A stretch of DNA of 64,000 nt. Source: Sphingobium scionense (lineage in GTDB: Bacteria > Pseudomonadota > Alphaproteobacteria > Sphingomonadales > Sphingomonadaceae). The notes beneath the pieces were generated by a model, which saw only the letters and a program-made list of their open reading frames with translations, had not been told where the DNA came from and did not search any database. Numbering within the stretch: position 1 is the first letter of the stretch; each line of letters starts with the position of its first letter. Below are positions 54,955-63,730 of the stretch, piece after piece. Position numbers and translations under genes: made by a program. The stretch lies in assembly GCF_014197035.1 (NCBI RefSeq), contig NZ_JACIEU010000003.1, positions 186,001 through 250,000 on the forward strand, read 5' to 3'.

Positions 54955-57000
54955 ATGAAGGGAAGAGTGTCGACGGCCGTGGCGATCCTGGCCCTGGCGA
55001 GCGGGCTGGTCGCCTGCGGCGCGGACAGCGCAGCGCCGGGCGGAACGACCGCCAACTGGTCCAGCTTTGGCGGCGACGACAAGGAGCAGCATTATAGCGC
55101 GCTCGACCAGATCAGCGCCGACAATGTCGGCAAGCTCGGCCTTGCCTGGTCCTATGACATCGACACCTATGACAGCTATACCCAGCCGCTGGCGATAGAT
55201 GGCGTCCTCTATTTCGCGGTCGGCCTGTCGGTCGTTCATGCGCTCGACGCCAAGACCGGCAAGCTGCTGTGGCAATATGATCCCGATGTGGCGAGCCAGC
55301 CGGAGTCCAAGTGGCGGATGCGCGCTGGCTGGGGCACGCGCGGCATCGCCTATAAGGACGGGCTGATCTATACCGCGACGCGCGAAGGCCGGCTGATCGC
55401 GGTCGACGCCAAGACCGGCAAGCCGCGCTGGTCGGTCCAGACGCTGGACGAGGCTGAAAATGGCTATATCACCGGCCCGCCATGGGTCGCCGGCGACAAG
55501 GTGGTGGTCGGCTTTGGCGGCGCGGATTACAGCCCGACCCGTGGCTATGTGACCGCCTATGATGCCAAGACCGGCAAGAAGGCGTGGCGCTGGTTCGTGG
55601 TGCCGGGCGATCCGGCCAAGGGTTTCGAGAACAAGGCGATGGAGGCCGCGGCCAAGACCTGGACCGGCGAATGGTGGAAGTTCGGCGGCGGCGGCACGGT
55701 GTGGCACGCCATGGCCTATGACGCCAAATATGACCGCATCTACCTTGGCACCGGCAATGGCTGGCCGTGGAACCAGAAGATCCGTTCGCCGGGTGGTGGC
55801 GACAATCTCTATCTCGCCTCGATCGTGGCGATCGACGTGAAGACCGGCGAATATGCCTGGCACTATCAGGTGAATCCGGAAAACAGCCACGATTTCAACG
55901 ATGCGATGGATATCGAACTGGCCGATATCGAGATTGGCGGCAAGATGCGGTCGGTGCTGATGCACGCGCCCAAGAATGGCTTCTTCTACGCGCTGGACCG
56001 CGAAACCGGGAAGTTCATCTCGGCCGGCGAGTTCGCCAAGCAGAATTGGGCCAAGCGGATTGATCCGGTCACTGGCCGGCCCGAGATCAATCCCGAGGCG
56101 CAATATCCGAACGGCAAGCCGTTCATGATGTATCCCTTCCCCAATGGCGCGCATGGCGTCCAGGCGATGGCGTTCAGTCCCAAGACGAACCTCAGCTACA
56201 TTCCGGTGATGGAGGGCGGCCGCGTGTTCGTCGATCCGGCCAATGTGAAGGACTGGACCTACAAGCCGGGGATGATGGTCAATACCGGTCTGGGCGCGCC
56301 GCCGTCCGACATGGTGGCGCCACCGGCCGTCAGCAAGCTGGTCGCCTTTGACGTGCCCAACAACAAGATTGCCTGGTCCGTGCCGCAGCCCGGCGTGTTC
56401 AATGGCGGCATCATGGCCACGGGTGGCGGGTTGCTGTTCCAGGGCACGAACGACGGCAATTTCAACGCCTATTCGGCGACCGACGGGCGCAAGCTCTGGT
56501 CCTTCCCGGCGCAGAACGGCATCCTGTCCGCGCCGATCAGCTACACGGTCGGCGGCAAGCAATATGTGTCGGTCATTACCGGTTTCCGCAGCAGCTTTCC
56601 CAACGTCCCCAACTGGGATTATCGCCAGCAGCAGCGACGGGTGCTGACCTTTGCGATCGGCGGCACCAAGGCGCTGCCCAAGTTCGAGTTGGTGGACGAG
56701 CCGATCCAGGATGATCCGGCCTTTACCGTCGACGCCGCCAAGGCCAAGGTCGGTGGCGCCATCTACAATAGCAGCTGTATCATCTGTCATGGCGCGGGCA
56801 TGATGGCGGGCGGCGCCGCGCCCGATCTGCGCAAGTCGGCGGTGCCGCTGGACGCGGAGACGTTCAAGGCGGTGGTGCATGACGGGGCGCTGATGGCACG
56901 CGGCATGGGCGCCTTCGAGCAGTTGAGCGACGCCGATCTGGAAGGGCTGCGCCACTATATTCGCCAGCGCGCGCGGGAAACCGCGCCCAAGGCCAACTGA
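54955..57000 (+). CDS. PQQ-dependent dehydrogenase with C-terminal cytochrome c domain (lipoprotein)
   Basis: The 681-residue periplasmic quinohaemoprotein should oxidise an alcohol and pass electrons to its own haem c. It has a lipoprotein signal ending LVAC (Cys21), eight propeller repeats with the W-motif type AIDVKTGEYAWHYQ, the catalytic Asp region GGDNLYLASIVA (D283) and a haem site CIICH (C608, C611, H612). The usual adjacent cysteine pair near residue 125 is missing (RAGWGTRG), and the calcium-site Glu is Asp (D191 in GGADYSPTRG). A terminator follows. Confidence 0.92.
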   Translation: MKGRVSTAVAILALASGLVACGADSAAPGGTTANWSSFGGDDKEQHYSALDQISADNVGKLGLAWSYDIDTYDSYTQPLAIDGVLYFAVGLSVVHALDAKTGKLLWQYDPDVASQPESKWRMRAGWGTRGIAYKDGLIYTATREGRLIAVDAKTGKPRWSVQTLDEAENGYITGPPWVAGDKVVVGFGGADYSPTRGYVTAYDAKTGKKAWRWFVVPGDPAKGFENKAMEAAAKTWTGEWWKFGGGGTVWHAMAYDAKYDRIYLGTGNGWPWNQKIRSPGGGDNLYLASIVAIDVKTGEYAWHYQVNPENSHDFNDAMDIELADIEIGGKMRSVLMHAPKNGFFYALDRETGKFISAGEFAKQNWAKRIDPVTGRPEINPEAQYPNGKPFMMYPFPNGAHGVQAMAFSPKTNLSYIPVMEGGRVFVDPANVKDWTYKPGMMVNTGLGAPPSDMVAPPAVSKLVAFDVPNNKIAWSVPQPGVFNGGIMATGGGLLFQGTNDGNFNAYSATDGRKLWSFPAQNGILSAPISYTVGGKQYVSVITGFRSSFPNVPNWDYRQQQRRVLTFAIGGTKALPKFELVDEPIQDDPAFTVDAAKAKVGGAIYNSSCIICHGAGMMAGGAAPDLRKSAVPLDAETFKAVVHDGALMARGMGAFEQLSDADLEGLRHYIRQRARETAPKAN

Positions 57001-57039
57001 CCTCCCATGGCATCCGCCCCCTTGCGGCGGATGTCGCTT

Positions 57040-57071
57040 CGCCCCGCTTCCTTTGATGAGGAGGCGGGGCG
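57040..57071 (+). terminator. Terminator after the PQQ dehydrogenase gene
   Basis: CGCCCCGCTTCC (57040-57051) and GGAGGCGGGGCG (57060-57071) pair at 11 of 12 positions around an 8-base loop and are followed by TCTTGTCT. A smaller perfect stem, CATCCGCC with GGCGGATG at 57011-57033, lies just before it. Confidence 0.7.
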
Positions 57072-57127
57072 TCTTGTCTGCACCGAGCGGGGGCTTGCAC
57101 AAAGCCCAGCCGTGCGGCATCAAATTT

Positions 57128-57141
57128 GCACGTTCATGCAA
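57128..57141 (+). promoter_or_regulatory. Island operator site 3 (upstream of TetR gene)
   Basis: Reads GCAC-GTTCAT-GCAA, about 60 bases before the TetR start, consistent with autoregulation. Confidence 0.45.
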
Positions 57142-57202
57142 TTGCGTTATGATCGTCGGTTACGTGCCCCCGCCGGGCGCGCCTCGGGGAGGATGAGCGA
57201 AT

Positions 57203-57940
57203 TTGACGACGGACAAGGACATGGCTGACCTCAAGGAAAATGGCGATCGGCCGCAGACCTATTCCAGTCCGGCGATCATCGAACGCCGTCGCCGGATATT
57301 GGAGGAAACGCGCAAGGTGATCGCCGAGCAGGGGATCGCGGCGCTGAGCATGAACGAGATCGGCCAGCGCGCTGGCGTCGCCAAGCGCACGCTCTACAAC
57401 GCCTTCCAGACCCGTGAGCGCATGATCGCCACCGCGATCCAGGAATATTTCGACGAATATGTCAGCCGCATCGTCTATTCCAGCCCGCCCGGCACGATGC
57501 AGCATAATCTGGAGCGGATGATCTCGGTCGTCCAGCGCAACCGGAAAATCCGCAACTATATCAAGGCGATCATGGCGCTCTATTTCAGTTCGGATGTCGA
57601 CCGCGACATCTGGACCGCGATGCACTCGCCGGCCATCCATCATAACAAACAGTGGATCGAGGCGCTCGACGCCACGAAGCAGTTGCAGCCTTGGGTGCAG
57701 GTCGACAAGCTGGTCGATGATCTGGTGCGCTTCGAATATGCGACCATCAACGACTGGGCGCAGGGCCGAATCCCCGATGATGAGGTGATCGTCCGGCTGG
57801 TCAGCAGTTATCTGTCCTGCCTGCTCGGTTCGCTGAAGGGCGCGGCGCGCAAGGAAGTCGAAGCGCTGATCAAGGATATTGCCGAGCGCGGCATGGACGC
57901 GCTGCCGATGTCGCCCAAGACCAAGACGAAAGCGGCTTGA
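57203..57940 (+). CDS. TetR family regulator, likely local control of the island
   Basis: The 245-residue protein has a TetR helix-turn-helix (RRRRILEETRKVIAEQGIAA, EIGQRAGVAKRTLYNAF) and a helical effector domain. I use TTG at 57203 with GGAGGA 9 bases upstream; ATG at 57221 is the alternative and starts MADLKENGDRPQ. It sits in the middle of the island, with GCAC-N6-GCAA sites upstream of itself and of the flanking operons, so it is the best candidate for the regulator of those genes (inference). The ligand may be a pathway CoA thioester or the substrate. Confidence 0.88.
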   Translation: MTTDKDMADLKENGDRPQTYSSPAIIERRRRILEETRKVIAEQGIAALSMNEIGQRAGVAKRTLYNAFQTRERMIATAIQEYFDEYVSRIVYSSPPGTMQHNLERMISVVQRNRKIRNYIKAIMALYFSSDVDRDIWTAMHSPAIHHNKQWIEALDATKQLQPWVQVDKLVDDLVRFEYATINDWAQGRIPDDEVIVRLVSSYLSCLLGSLKGAARKEVEALIKDIAERGMDALPMSPKTKTKAA

Positions 57941-57944
57941 ATCT

Positions 57945-57978
57945 GCACCATGATGCAAATTTTCTTGCATCATGGTGC
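57945..57978. promoter_or_regulatory. Island operator site 4: perfect 14-bp dyad upstream of the crotonase operon
   Basis: GCACCATGATGCAA (57945-57958) and its exact reverse complement (57965-57978) are separated by six bases. This combines two GCAC-N6-GCAA sites back to back, with TGCAA-N6-TTGCA at the centre. It lies 56 bases before the crotonase-fold gene start at 58035 and directly after the TetR stop. Confidence 0.7.
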
Positions 57979-58034
57979 GCGCCTCGTCTAGGCATGCCCC
58001 AGGCCCGACATGGGCATCAGCATGGGAGAGTGAG

Positions 58035-58856
58035 ATGAGCGCGCCGAGCGAAGACCCCGAACTGTTGTTCGAGCTACGCGCGGATGGCGTGGCCATCATC
58101 ACCCTCAACCGGCCGCACGCGAAGAACACCGTTTCCTTCACCATGTGGGAGCAGTTTTCCGCTGCGCTCGACCGGCTGGAAAATGCGACGCCGGCACGGA
58201 TGCTGATCCTGTGTGGCGCGAACGGCTATTTCAGCAATGGCGGCGACGTGAAGCTGCCGCCGGCGCGGGGCGAGGGGGCGTTGCGGCTTGCCGCTCGGCT
58301 GGAGATGGGGCAGCGGATCATCCGCCGGCTGCGCGCGCTGCCGATCCCGACCGTGGCGGCGGTGGAAGGCGGGGCATTCGGCGTTTCCTGGAGCCTGGCG
58401 ATGGCCTGCGACATGATCTTCGCTGGCGACAATGCGCGGTTCGGTGCGCCGTTCCTGGATTTCGGGCTGGTGCCCGATGGCGGGGCAGCCTGGTTCCTGA
58501 CCCGGCAATTGGGGCGGGCACGCGCGGCCGAGATCATCTTTTCGGGACGGACATTGGAGGCGGCCGAGGCATTGAGCCTGGGGCTGGTCAGCCGGCTGGT
58601 GCCGCCGGGCGAGACGGTCGCGCAGGCGCTGGCGCTGGGCGCGACGATCGGTGGCGGCAACGCCCATGCGGTCGAACTGACCAAGCGGCTGCTCGACCAG
58701 GCGGAGAGCGGCGACCTGTCGGCCAATCATGCGCTGGAACTGGTCTATTGCCATACCTGCCAGGCGGGGGAGGAAGTGCCTCGCGCCCGCGCGGCATTCA
58801 AGGCACGCGCAGCGGCGAAGGCTGCCGCGAAGGTCGCAACTGGGGCGAAGGAATAA
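58035..58856 (+). CDS. Enoyl-CoA hydratase/isomerase (PaaG-like)
   Basis: The 273-residue crotonase-fold enzyme shows LCGANGYFSNGGDVKLP and EGGAFGVSWSLAMACDMI as oxyanion-hole parts. Both classical hydratase glutamates are replaced (SWSLA; APFLDFG), and GLVPDGGAAWFLTRQLG supplies an aspartate as in PaaG-type isomerases. It is a paralogue-like partner of the gene at 52498-53265. A C-terminal alanine/lysine tail is unusual. GGGAGAG precedes the ATG. The flavin reductase gene follows after three bases. Confidence 0.87.
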   Translation: MSAPSEDPELLFELRADGVAIITLNRPHAKNTVSFTMWEQFSAALDRLENATPARMLILCGANGYFSNGGDVKLPPARGEGALRLAARLEMGQRIIRRLRALPIPTVAAVEGGAFGVSWSLAMACDMIFAGDNARFGAPFLDFGLVPDGGAAWFLTRQLGRARAAEIIFSGRTLEAAEALSLGLVSRLVPPGETVAQALALGATIGGGNAHAVELTKRLLDQAESGDLSANHALELVYCHTCQAGEEVPRARAAFKARAAAKAAAKVATGAKE

Positions 58857-58859
58857 GTC

Positions 58860-59501
58860 ATGCAGTTCGACATGCGCAGCCTGCCGATGGCGACCCGCTA
58901 CAAGATCGTCAATTCGACCATCACCCCGCGCCCGATCGCGTGGATCACCACCAAATCCGAAGCGGGCGTGGTCAATGCCGCGCCCTACAGCTTCTTCAAC
59001 TGCGTCGGCACCGAGCCGCCGCTGGTGGCGCTGGGCCTGCTCAAGGAGCCGGTATCGCGTGGGCTGAAGAACACCGCCAGCAACATCATCGCGACCGGCG
59101 AGTTCGTCGTGAACCTGGTGTGCGAGGATGATGCCGAGAAGATGAACCATTGCAGCGTTGATGCGCCGGCCGATGTCAGCGAGATCGACTATGCCGGGAT
59201 CGAGACCGCGCCGTCGGTGCTGATCGCGCCCCCGCTGATCGCCAGCAGCCCGGTCAGCTTCGAATGCCGGAAGGTCGCGGCGATGGACATCGGCACGATG
59301 CAGACGGTGATCATCGGCGAGATCGTGATGGCGCATATCCGCGACGAGTTTATCACCGATCGCGAGCGGGTCTATTTCGACACGCCGGCGATGAAATTGA
59401 TTGGCCGCACCCATGGTAGCGGCTGGTATGTGCGCAATGGCGACAGTTTCCAGATGGACCGGCCGGGTTATGATCCGGCACGGCTGACGGGCAAGGAGTG
59501 A
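58860..59501 (+). CDS. Flavin reductase family protein
   Basis: The 213-residue split-barrel protein begins MQFDMRSLPMATRYKIVNST, then ITPRPIAWITTKSEAGVVNAA and PYSFFNCVGTEPPLVALGL, the FMN-binding part of the flavin reductase-like family (DIM6/NTAB type). The C-terminal GRTHGSGWYVRNGDSF supports the family. It could supply reduced flavin to the LLM oxidoreductase encoded further downstream, or act itself on a small substrate. Confidence 0.9.
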   Translation: MQFDMRSLPMATRYKIVNSTITPRPIAWITTKSEAGVVNAAPYSFFNCVGTEPPLVALGLLKEPVSRGLKNTASNIIATGEFVVNLVCEDDAEKMNHCSVDAPADVSEIDYAGIETAPSVLIAPPLIASSPVSFECRKVAAMDIGTMQTVIIGEIVMAHIRDEFITDRERVYFDTPAMKLIGRTHGSGWYVRNGDSFQMDRPGYDPARLTGKE

Positions 59502-59513
59502 ATTTGAACCTAT

Positions 59514-59533
59514 AGTGCAATATTACTTGCACT
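59514..59533. promoter_or_regulatory. Island operator site 5: short dyad upstream of the CoA-transferase operon
   Basis: AGTGCAA and TTGCACT flank six bases (TATTAC). The core TGCAA-N6-TTGCA is the same as the centre of site 4, with outer bases only partly matching. It lies 110 bases before the CoA-transferase start. Confidence 0.5.
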
Positions 59534-59642
59534 GCCGGGAAAAAGCGTGTCTGTTTCAAGGGAAAGGTCGGAGGCGCGATTCCGCGCACTACCGGCCAGA
59601 TCCGAACAAGAGGCGGCGCAGACCGCCAAACAGGAGTGCGTG

Positions 59643-62042
59643 ATGCCCGGCCCTCTGGACCATCTTGTCGTTATCGAACTGTCGACCGAAATGCCGGTCG
59701 CGATCGCGGGCATGCTGCTCGCCGACCATGGCGCCGACGTGCTGAAGGTCGAGCCATGGGGCGGCGCCTATTTCGCCCATGAACTGACCCGCAAGAGCTG
59801 GGACCGGTCCAAGCGCAGCGTCGAACTGGACGTGGCCGATGCGGACGACCGGGCGGCGCTGCGCGGGCTGCTGAGCGGGGCGGACATCTTCATCCATGCG
59901 CTGGAGGAGAGGGAAGCTAAGGCGCTCGGTCTGGACGGCGAGAGCCTGGCGCGCGACTATCCGCAACTGATCGTGTCGGCGCTGACCGCTTATGGTGCGG
60001 ACACGCCCTTTGCCGATCGGCCGCGCGGCGAGGGGCTGGCGGCGGCGCTGCTTGGCACGATGATCGACAAGTCCAGTCCGTTCCGCGAAGGGCCGGTCTA
60101 TCTCGGCCATCCTGCGCTCCATTATGGCCAGGCGTTTCTGGGCGTGATCGGCGCGCTGACAGCGATCCGCGCGCGGCGATCGAGCGGCAAGGGACAGAAG
60201 GTCGAATCCTCGCTGCTCGACGCGATGCTGGCCCAGTCGCCGATGAACAACTGGTGGCAGGAAGACGGCATTTCCTACATCAAGGCGGGGGATTCCGGGG
60301 CGGTCGACCGGTTCGGCCGGACCCGACTGGTGACCGGCATGTTCGAATGCGGTGACGGCCTGTTCCTGCAGATCCATACCGGCGGCCAGGGCGGCTTCAA
60401 GGCGGCGATGGACCAACTGGGCTTTGGCGACCGGGTGTCGGTGGTGAAGGGCGCGGCGGAAATGTCCGTGCCATTGAGCGACGACGAATATCATATCGCC
60501 CGGGTCGAGATTTTCGATGCGTTCAAGGCGCGCCCGCGCGCCGAATGGATCGCGCTGTTCCAGACCGCCGATGTGGCGGCGCTGCCAGTGCTGGAACCGG
60601 CCGAAGTGCTGCTGGACGAGCAGGTGGAATTTGTTGGCCAGCGGATCGCGCTGCCAGACGCGGAGTTCGGCACCATCTATCAAGCGGCGCCGGCGGTGCG
60701 GTTCGATCGCACGCCCTGCGCCGCGCCGCAGCCGGCACCGGCGATCGGCGCCGACAATGGCGCGCTGGCCGACCTGATTGCACGCAAGCGGGGCGAACTG
60801 GCGGCGGCGGGCAAGCCGCTCGACCGGCCGCTCGAAGGCATCAAGGTGGTGGACTTCTCCTCCTTCTTCGCGGTGGGCTTTGGCGGGCGGCTGCTGTCGG
60901 ACCTGGGCGCCGATGTCATCAAGGTGGAGACGCCCGACGGCGACCAGATGCGGCCGCTGCCCGACTGTTTCGACGCGGCGCAGCGCGGCAAGCGCGACAT
61001 CGTGCTGAACCTGAAGCAGCCCGAGGCGCTGGAGGCGGCGCTGAAGCTGGTGGCGCAGGCCGATGTCGTCACCCATAATCTGCGCCCCGGCAAGGCCGAC
61101 AAGCTGGGCATCGGCTATGGGGCGCTGTCGAAGATCAATCCGCGCCTGCTCTATGTCTATCTGCCTGGCTATGGCTCCAAGGGGCCGAAGTCGCTGCTCA
61201 AGAGCTTTGCGCCCTTGGTATCGGGCTGGACCGGCCTGCTCTATGAAGGGGGCGGCGCGGGCAATCCGCCGACCCGGTCGGTGTTCGGCAATGAGGATTA
61301 TAATAACGGCTTCCTGGGCGCGGCGGGCATATTGATGGGGCTGGAGCGGCGCGCGATCAGCGGCGTCGGCGACTATATGGAGATACCCCAGCTTCATTCG
61401 AGCCTGTGGACCACGTCCGAGCATTTCCTGGATGCCGACAAGCAGGTCGTCTACGGCTTTCGCCTCGACAAGGATCAGGCGGGCTATAATGCGCTCGACC
61501 GGCTCTATCGCACCAGCGACGGCTGGATCTGCATTGCCTGTAGGCAGGACGGGCGCTTCGCGGCGCTGGCGCGGGCGGTGGGACAGGCCGGGCTGATCGA
61601 CGATCCGCGCTTTGCCTCGCCAAAGGAACGGTCGCTGCATGACGCGGCGCTGCTGGCGGCGCTGGAGCCCTGGTTTGCCGACAAGACGAGCGTGGAGGCC
61701 TTCGCGCTGCTCGATGCGGCAGGCGTGCCGTGCGAGATACCGGCGGCGAAAAGCTGGGTGCGCGAGGCGCTGTGGCAGGACTGGGCAGTGGCCAGCAACC
61801 GGGTGATCGAGAATTTCGATTCCATGTATGGCCATGTCCGCCAGTTCGGCAGCTTCATCCATCTGAGCGACACGCCGGGCCATGCGCGCAAGTCCGCGCC
61901 GCGGCTGGGCGAGCATACGCGGCAGATATTGGCCGAGATCGGCTATGCGCCGGACGCGATCGACGCGCTGATCGACAGCGGCAAGGCGATGCAGGCGGCG
62001 GACGTGACCGGCCGTATCCAGTCGCGCGTCTCGGCGGCCTGA
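59643..62042 (+). CDS. Double-domain CaiB/BaiF CoA-transferase
   Basis: The 799-residue protein is a fusion of two class III CoA-transferase domains. The first starts PLDHLVVIELSTEMPVAIAG with LADHGADVLKVEP; the second, from about residue 398, repeats this as GIKVVDFSSFFAVGFGGRLL and LGADVIKVETPDGDQM. The second carries an aspartate (D552, in FGNEDYNNGFLGA) at the catalytic place, while the first has LGHPALHYGQAFLG without one. So one half is probably catalytic and the other structural. AGGAG 6 bases upstream fixes the start. It begins an operon with the LLM, SnoaL and quinone-reductase genes. Confidence 0.9.
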   Translation: MPGPLDHLVVIELSTEMPVAIAGMLLADHGADVLKVEPWGGAYFAHELTRKSWDRSKRSVELDVADADDRAALRGLLSGADIFIHALEEREAKALGLDGESLARDYPQLIVSALTAYGADTPFADRPRGEGLAAALLGTMIDKSSPFREGPVYLGHPALHYGQAFLGVIGALTAIRARRSSGKGQKVESSLLDAMLAQSPMNNWWQEDGISYIKAGDSGAVDRFGRTRLVTGMFECGDGLFLQIHTGGQGGFKAAMDQLGFGDRVSVVKGAAEMSVPLSDDEYHIARVEIFDAFKARPRAEWIALFQTADVAALPVLEPAEVLLDEQVEFVGQRIALPDAEFGTIYQAAPAVRFDRTPCAAPQPAPAIGADNGALADLIARKRGELAAAGKPLDRPLEGIKVVDFSSFFAVGFGGRLLSDLGADVIKVETPDGDQMRPLPDCFDAAQRGKRDIVLNLKQPEALEAALKLVAQADVVTHNLRPGKADKLGIGYGALSKINPRLLYVYLPGYGSKGPKSLLKSFAPLVSGWTGLLYEGGGAGNPPTRSVFGNEDYNNGFLGAAGILMGLERRAISGVGDYMEIPQLHSSLWTTSEHFLDADKQVVYGFRLDKDQAGYNALDRLYRTSDGWICIACRQDGRFAALARAVGQAGLIDDPRFASPKERSLHDAALLAALEPWFADKTSVEAFALLDAAGVPCEIPAAKSWVREALWQDWAVASNRVIENFDSMYGHVRQFGSFIHLSDTPGHARKSAPRLGEHTRQILAEIGYAPDAIDALIDSGKAMQAADVTGRIQSRVSAA

Positions 62043-62078
62043 ACCAACAACAGATAATCGGGAAGAGGAACCCAAAGG

Positions 62079-63086
62079 GTGCAGTTGAACCTTCGTTACG
62101 ACATGAACCGGCCGGATTTCGGCGCGCCGCATCCCGTGCTCTACCGCACTGCGATCGAGCAGGCACAATGGGCCGACAAGCTGGGCTTTACCCAGGTGTT
62201 CCTGGCCGAGCATCATGGCGCGGAGGGCGGCTATTGCCCGTCCTCCATGGTGCAGGCGGCGTCTATTCTGGGCGCGACGGAGAATATCGTTACGCATCTG
62301 TCGGCGCTGGTCGTGACCATGCATGATCCGCTGCGGCTGGCCGAAGATCTGGCGGTGCTGGACAATATCGCGCCCGGCCGCGTGTGGCTGACCGCCGGCA
62401 TGGGCTATCGCCCGCATGAGTTCGAGATGTTCGGCAAGGACATCGCCAAGCGGCTGGCGATCATGAACGAGGCGATGGCCACGCTGAAGCAGGCCTGGAT
62501 CGGCGAACCGTTCGAGTTTCGCGAACGCACCGTGCGGGTGACGCCGGCGCCGGCGAGCCCGGGTGGCCCCAAAATCTACATGGGCGGGTCGACCGACAAG
62601 TCGGCGATCCGCGCAGCCAAGGGCGGCTATCAATATTTCCCCGGCCATCCCGACCTGTTCACCCTCTACAAGGAGGAGCGGGAAAAGGCCGGCTTCCCGC
62701 CGCCGGAGGAACTGCGCAAGCCGGCGGCGAGCTTCCTCTATGTCTCCGACGATCCGGACCGCGACTGGCCGCTGGTGGCGCCGCATGTCGCCTATGCGAC
62801 CAACGCCTATGCCGAATGGGCCAAGGAGCGCGGCACCGGCCAGACACGCTACCAGCCCGCCGAAACGATCGAGGGGCTGAAGGCGATGCCGAACATCAAG
62901 GTGCTGACGCCCGACGAATGTTTCGAATATCTCAAGGGGCTGGGCCGGGGCACGGCCGTCACCTTCCACGCGCTGCTGGGCGGGCTGGACCCGGAAGTGT
63001 CGTGGCGCAGCCTGCGCCTGTTCGAGAAGGAAGTGCTGCCGCGCCTGCGCGCCGAGCCGGGCCTGCTGGAAAATCCGGGAGAATGA
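62079..63086 (+). CDS. LLM class flavin-dependent oxidoreductase
   Basis: The 335-residue TIM-barrel enzyme of the bacterial luciferase-like superfamily has LGFTQVFLAEHHGAEGGY, LSALVVTMHDPLRLAEDLAV and IAPGRVWLTAGMGYRPHEFEMFG. It may be a monooxygenase using reduced flavin from a partner (for example the flavin reductase at 58860). GTG at 62079 is preceded by AAGAGGA. It overlaps the next gene by four bases. Confidence 0.9.
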   Translation: MQLNLRYDMNRPDFGAPHPVLYRTAIEQAQWADKLGFTQVFLAEHHGAEGGYCPSSMVQAASILGATENIVTHLSALVVTMHDPLRLAEDLAVLDNIAPGRVWLTAGMGYRPHEFEMFGKDIAKRLAIMNEAMATLKQAWIGEPFEFRERTVRVTPAPASPGGPKIYMGGSTDKSAIRAAKGGYQYFPGHPDLFTLYKEEREKAGFPPPEELRKPAASFLYVSDDPDRDWPLVAPHVAYATNAYAEWAKERGTGQTRYQPAETIEGLKAMPNIKVLTPDECFEYLKGLGRGTAVTFHALLGGLDPEVSWRSLRLFEKEVLPRLRAEPGLLENPGE

Positions 63087-63727
63087 GCATGGAAGAACAC
63101 AATCGTCGCGGTACGCTGGTCGCCATGCTGGCGCTGCCGATCGGCATGGCTGCGGCTGCCGAAGCGTCGGCCGCGCCCAAGGGAAAGGGGAGCGGCATGG
63201 ACATGGCCCAGCGGCTTGACATCATCGAGTCCAAGCAGGCGATCACCGAACTCCTCTATGCCTATGCGCGGGCCAATGACCGGGCGGACGAGGCGCTGCT
63301 GCGATCGCTGTTCTGGCCGGAATCGACGCACAAGCATGGCAAGTTCGAGGGCAAGTCTTCCGATTTCGTCGGCTTCGCCTTCAAGATCGTGTCGACGCTG
63401 AAATATGCCTGCCACCACATCACCAATGTCTCGGTCGATGTGAAGGGGGACAAGGCCTTTTCCGAATGCTATTATTTCGCGCAGCATCGGCGCGACCGCA
63501 AGGACGGCGGGGGCGAGGAGGATGTCTTCTTCCAGGGCCGCTATCTCGACGATCTGGAGCGGCGAAACGGGGTGTGGAAGATCATCCGTCGCCGGGGCCT
63601 GTCCGACTATACCTCGCCGCCCGAACCGGCGCAGACGCCCTATGCCGACTGGCCGGCGGGGCAGCATAGCGAGAAATATCCGAGCGACGATTATTACAAG
63701 ATGCGCCAGCAGTTTCAGGGCAGCTAA
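63083..63727 (+). CDS. Exported SnoaL-like / NTF2-fold protein
   Basis: The 214-residue protein has an N-terminal export signal with a twin-arginine-like start (NRRGTLVAMLALPIGMAAAAEA), then a SnoaL-type domain (DIIESKQAITELLYAYARAND, WPESTHKHGKFEG, RYLDDLERRNGVWKIIRRRG). Its cytoplasmic-type fold placed in the periplasm is unusual. The ATG overlaps the LLM gene stop as ATGA. It likely acts on a pathway intermediate (inference). Confidence 0.82.
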   Translation: MSMEEHNRRGTLVAMLALPIGMAAAAEASAAPKGKGSGMDMAQRLDIIESKQAITELLYAYARANDRADEALLRSLFWPESTHKHGKFEGKSSDFVGFAFKIVSTLKYACHHITNVSVDVKGDKAFSECYYFAQHRRDRKDGGGEEDVFFQGRYLDDLERRNGVWKIIRRRGLSDYTSPPEPAQTPYADWPAGQHSEKYPSDDYYKMRQQFQGS

Positions 63728-63730
63728 TCC

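Noticed and set aside
59589..62969. Very long open frame (1126 codons) on the minus strand
   Set aside because: It lies antisense to the CoA-transferase and LLM genes, has no family similarity and arginine/histidine/glutamine-rich composition typical of the mirror frame of GC-rich coding DNA.
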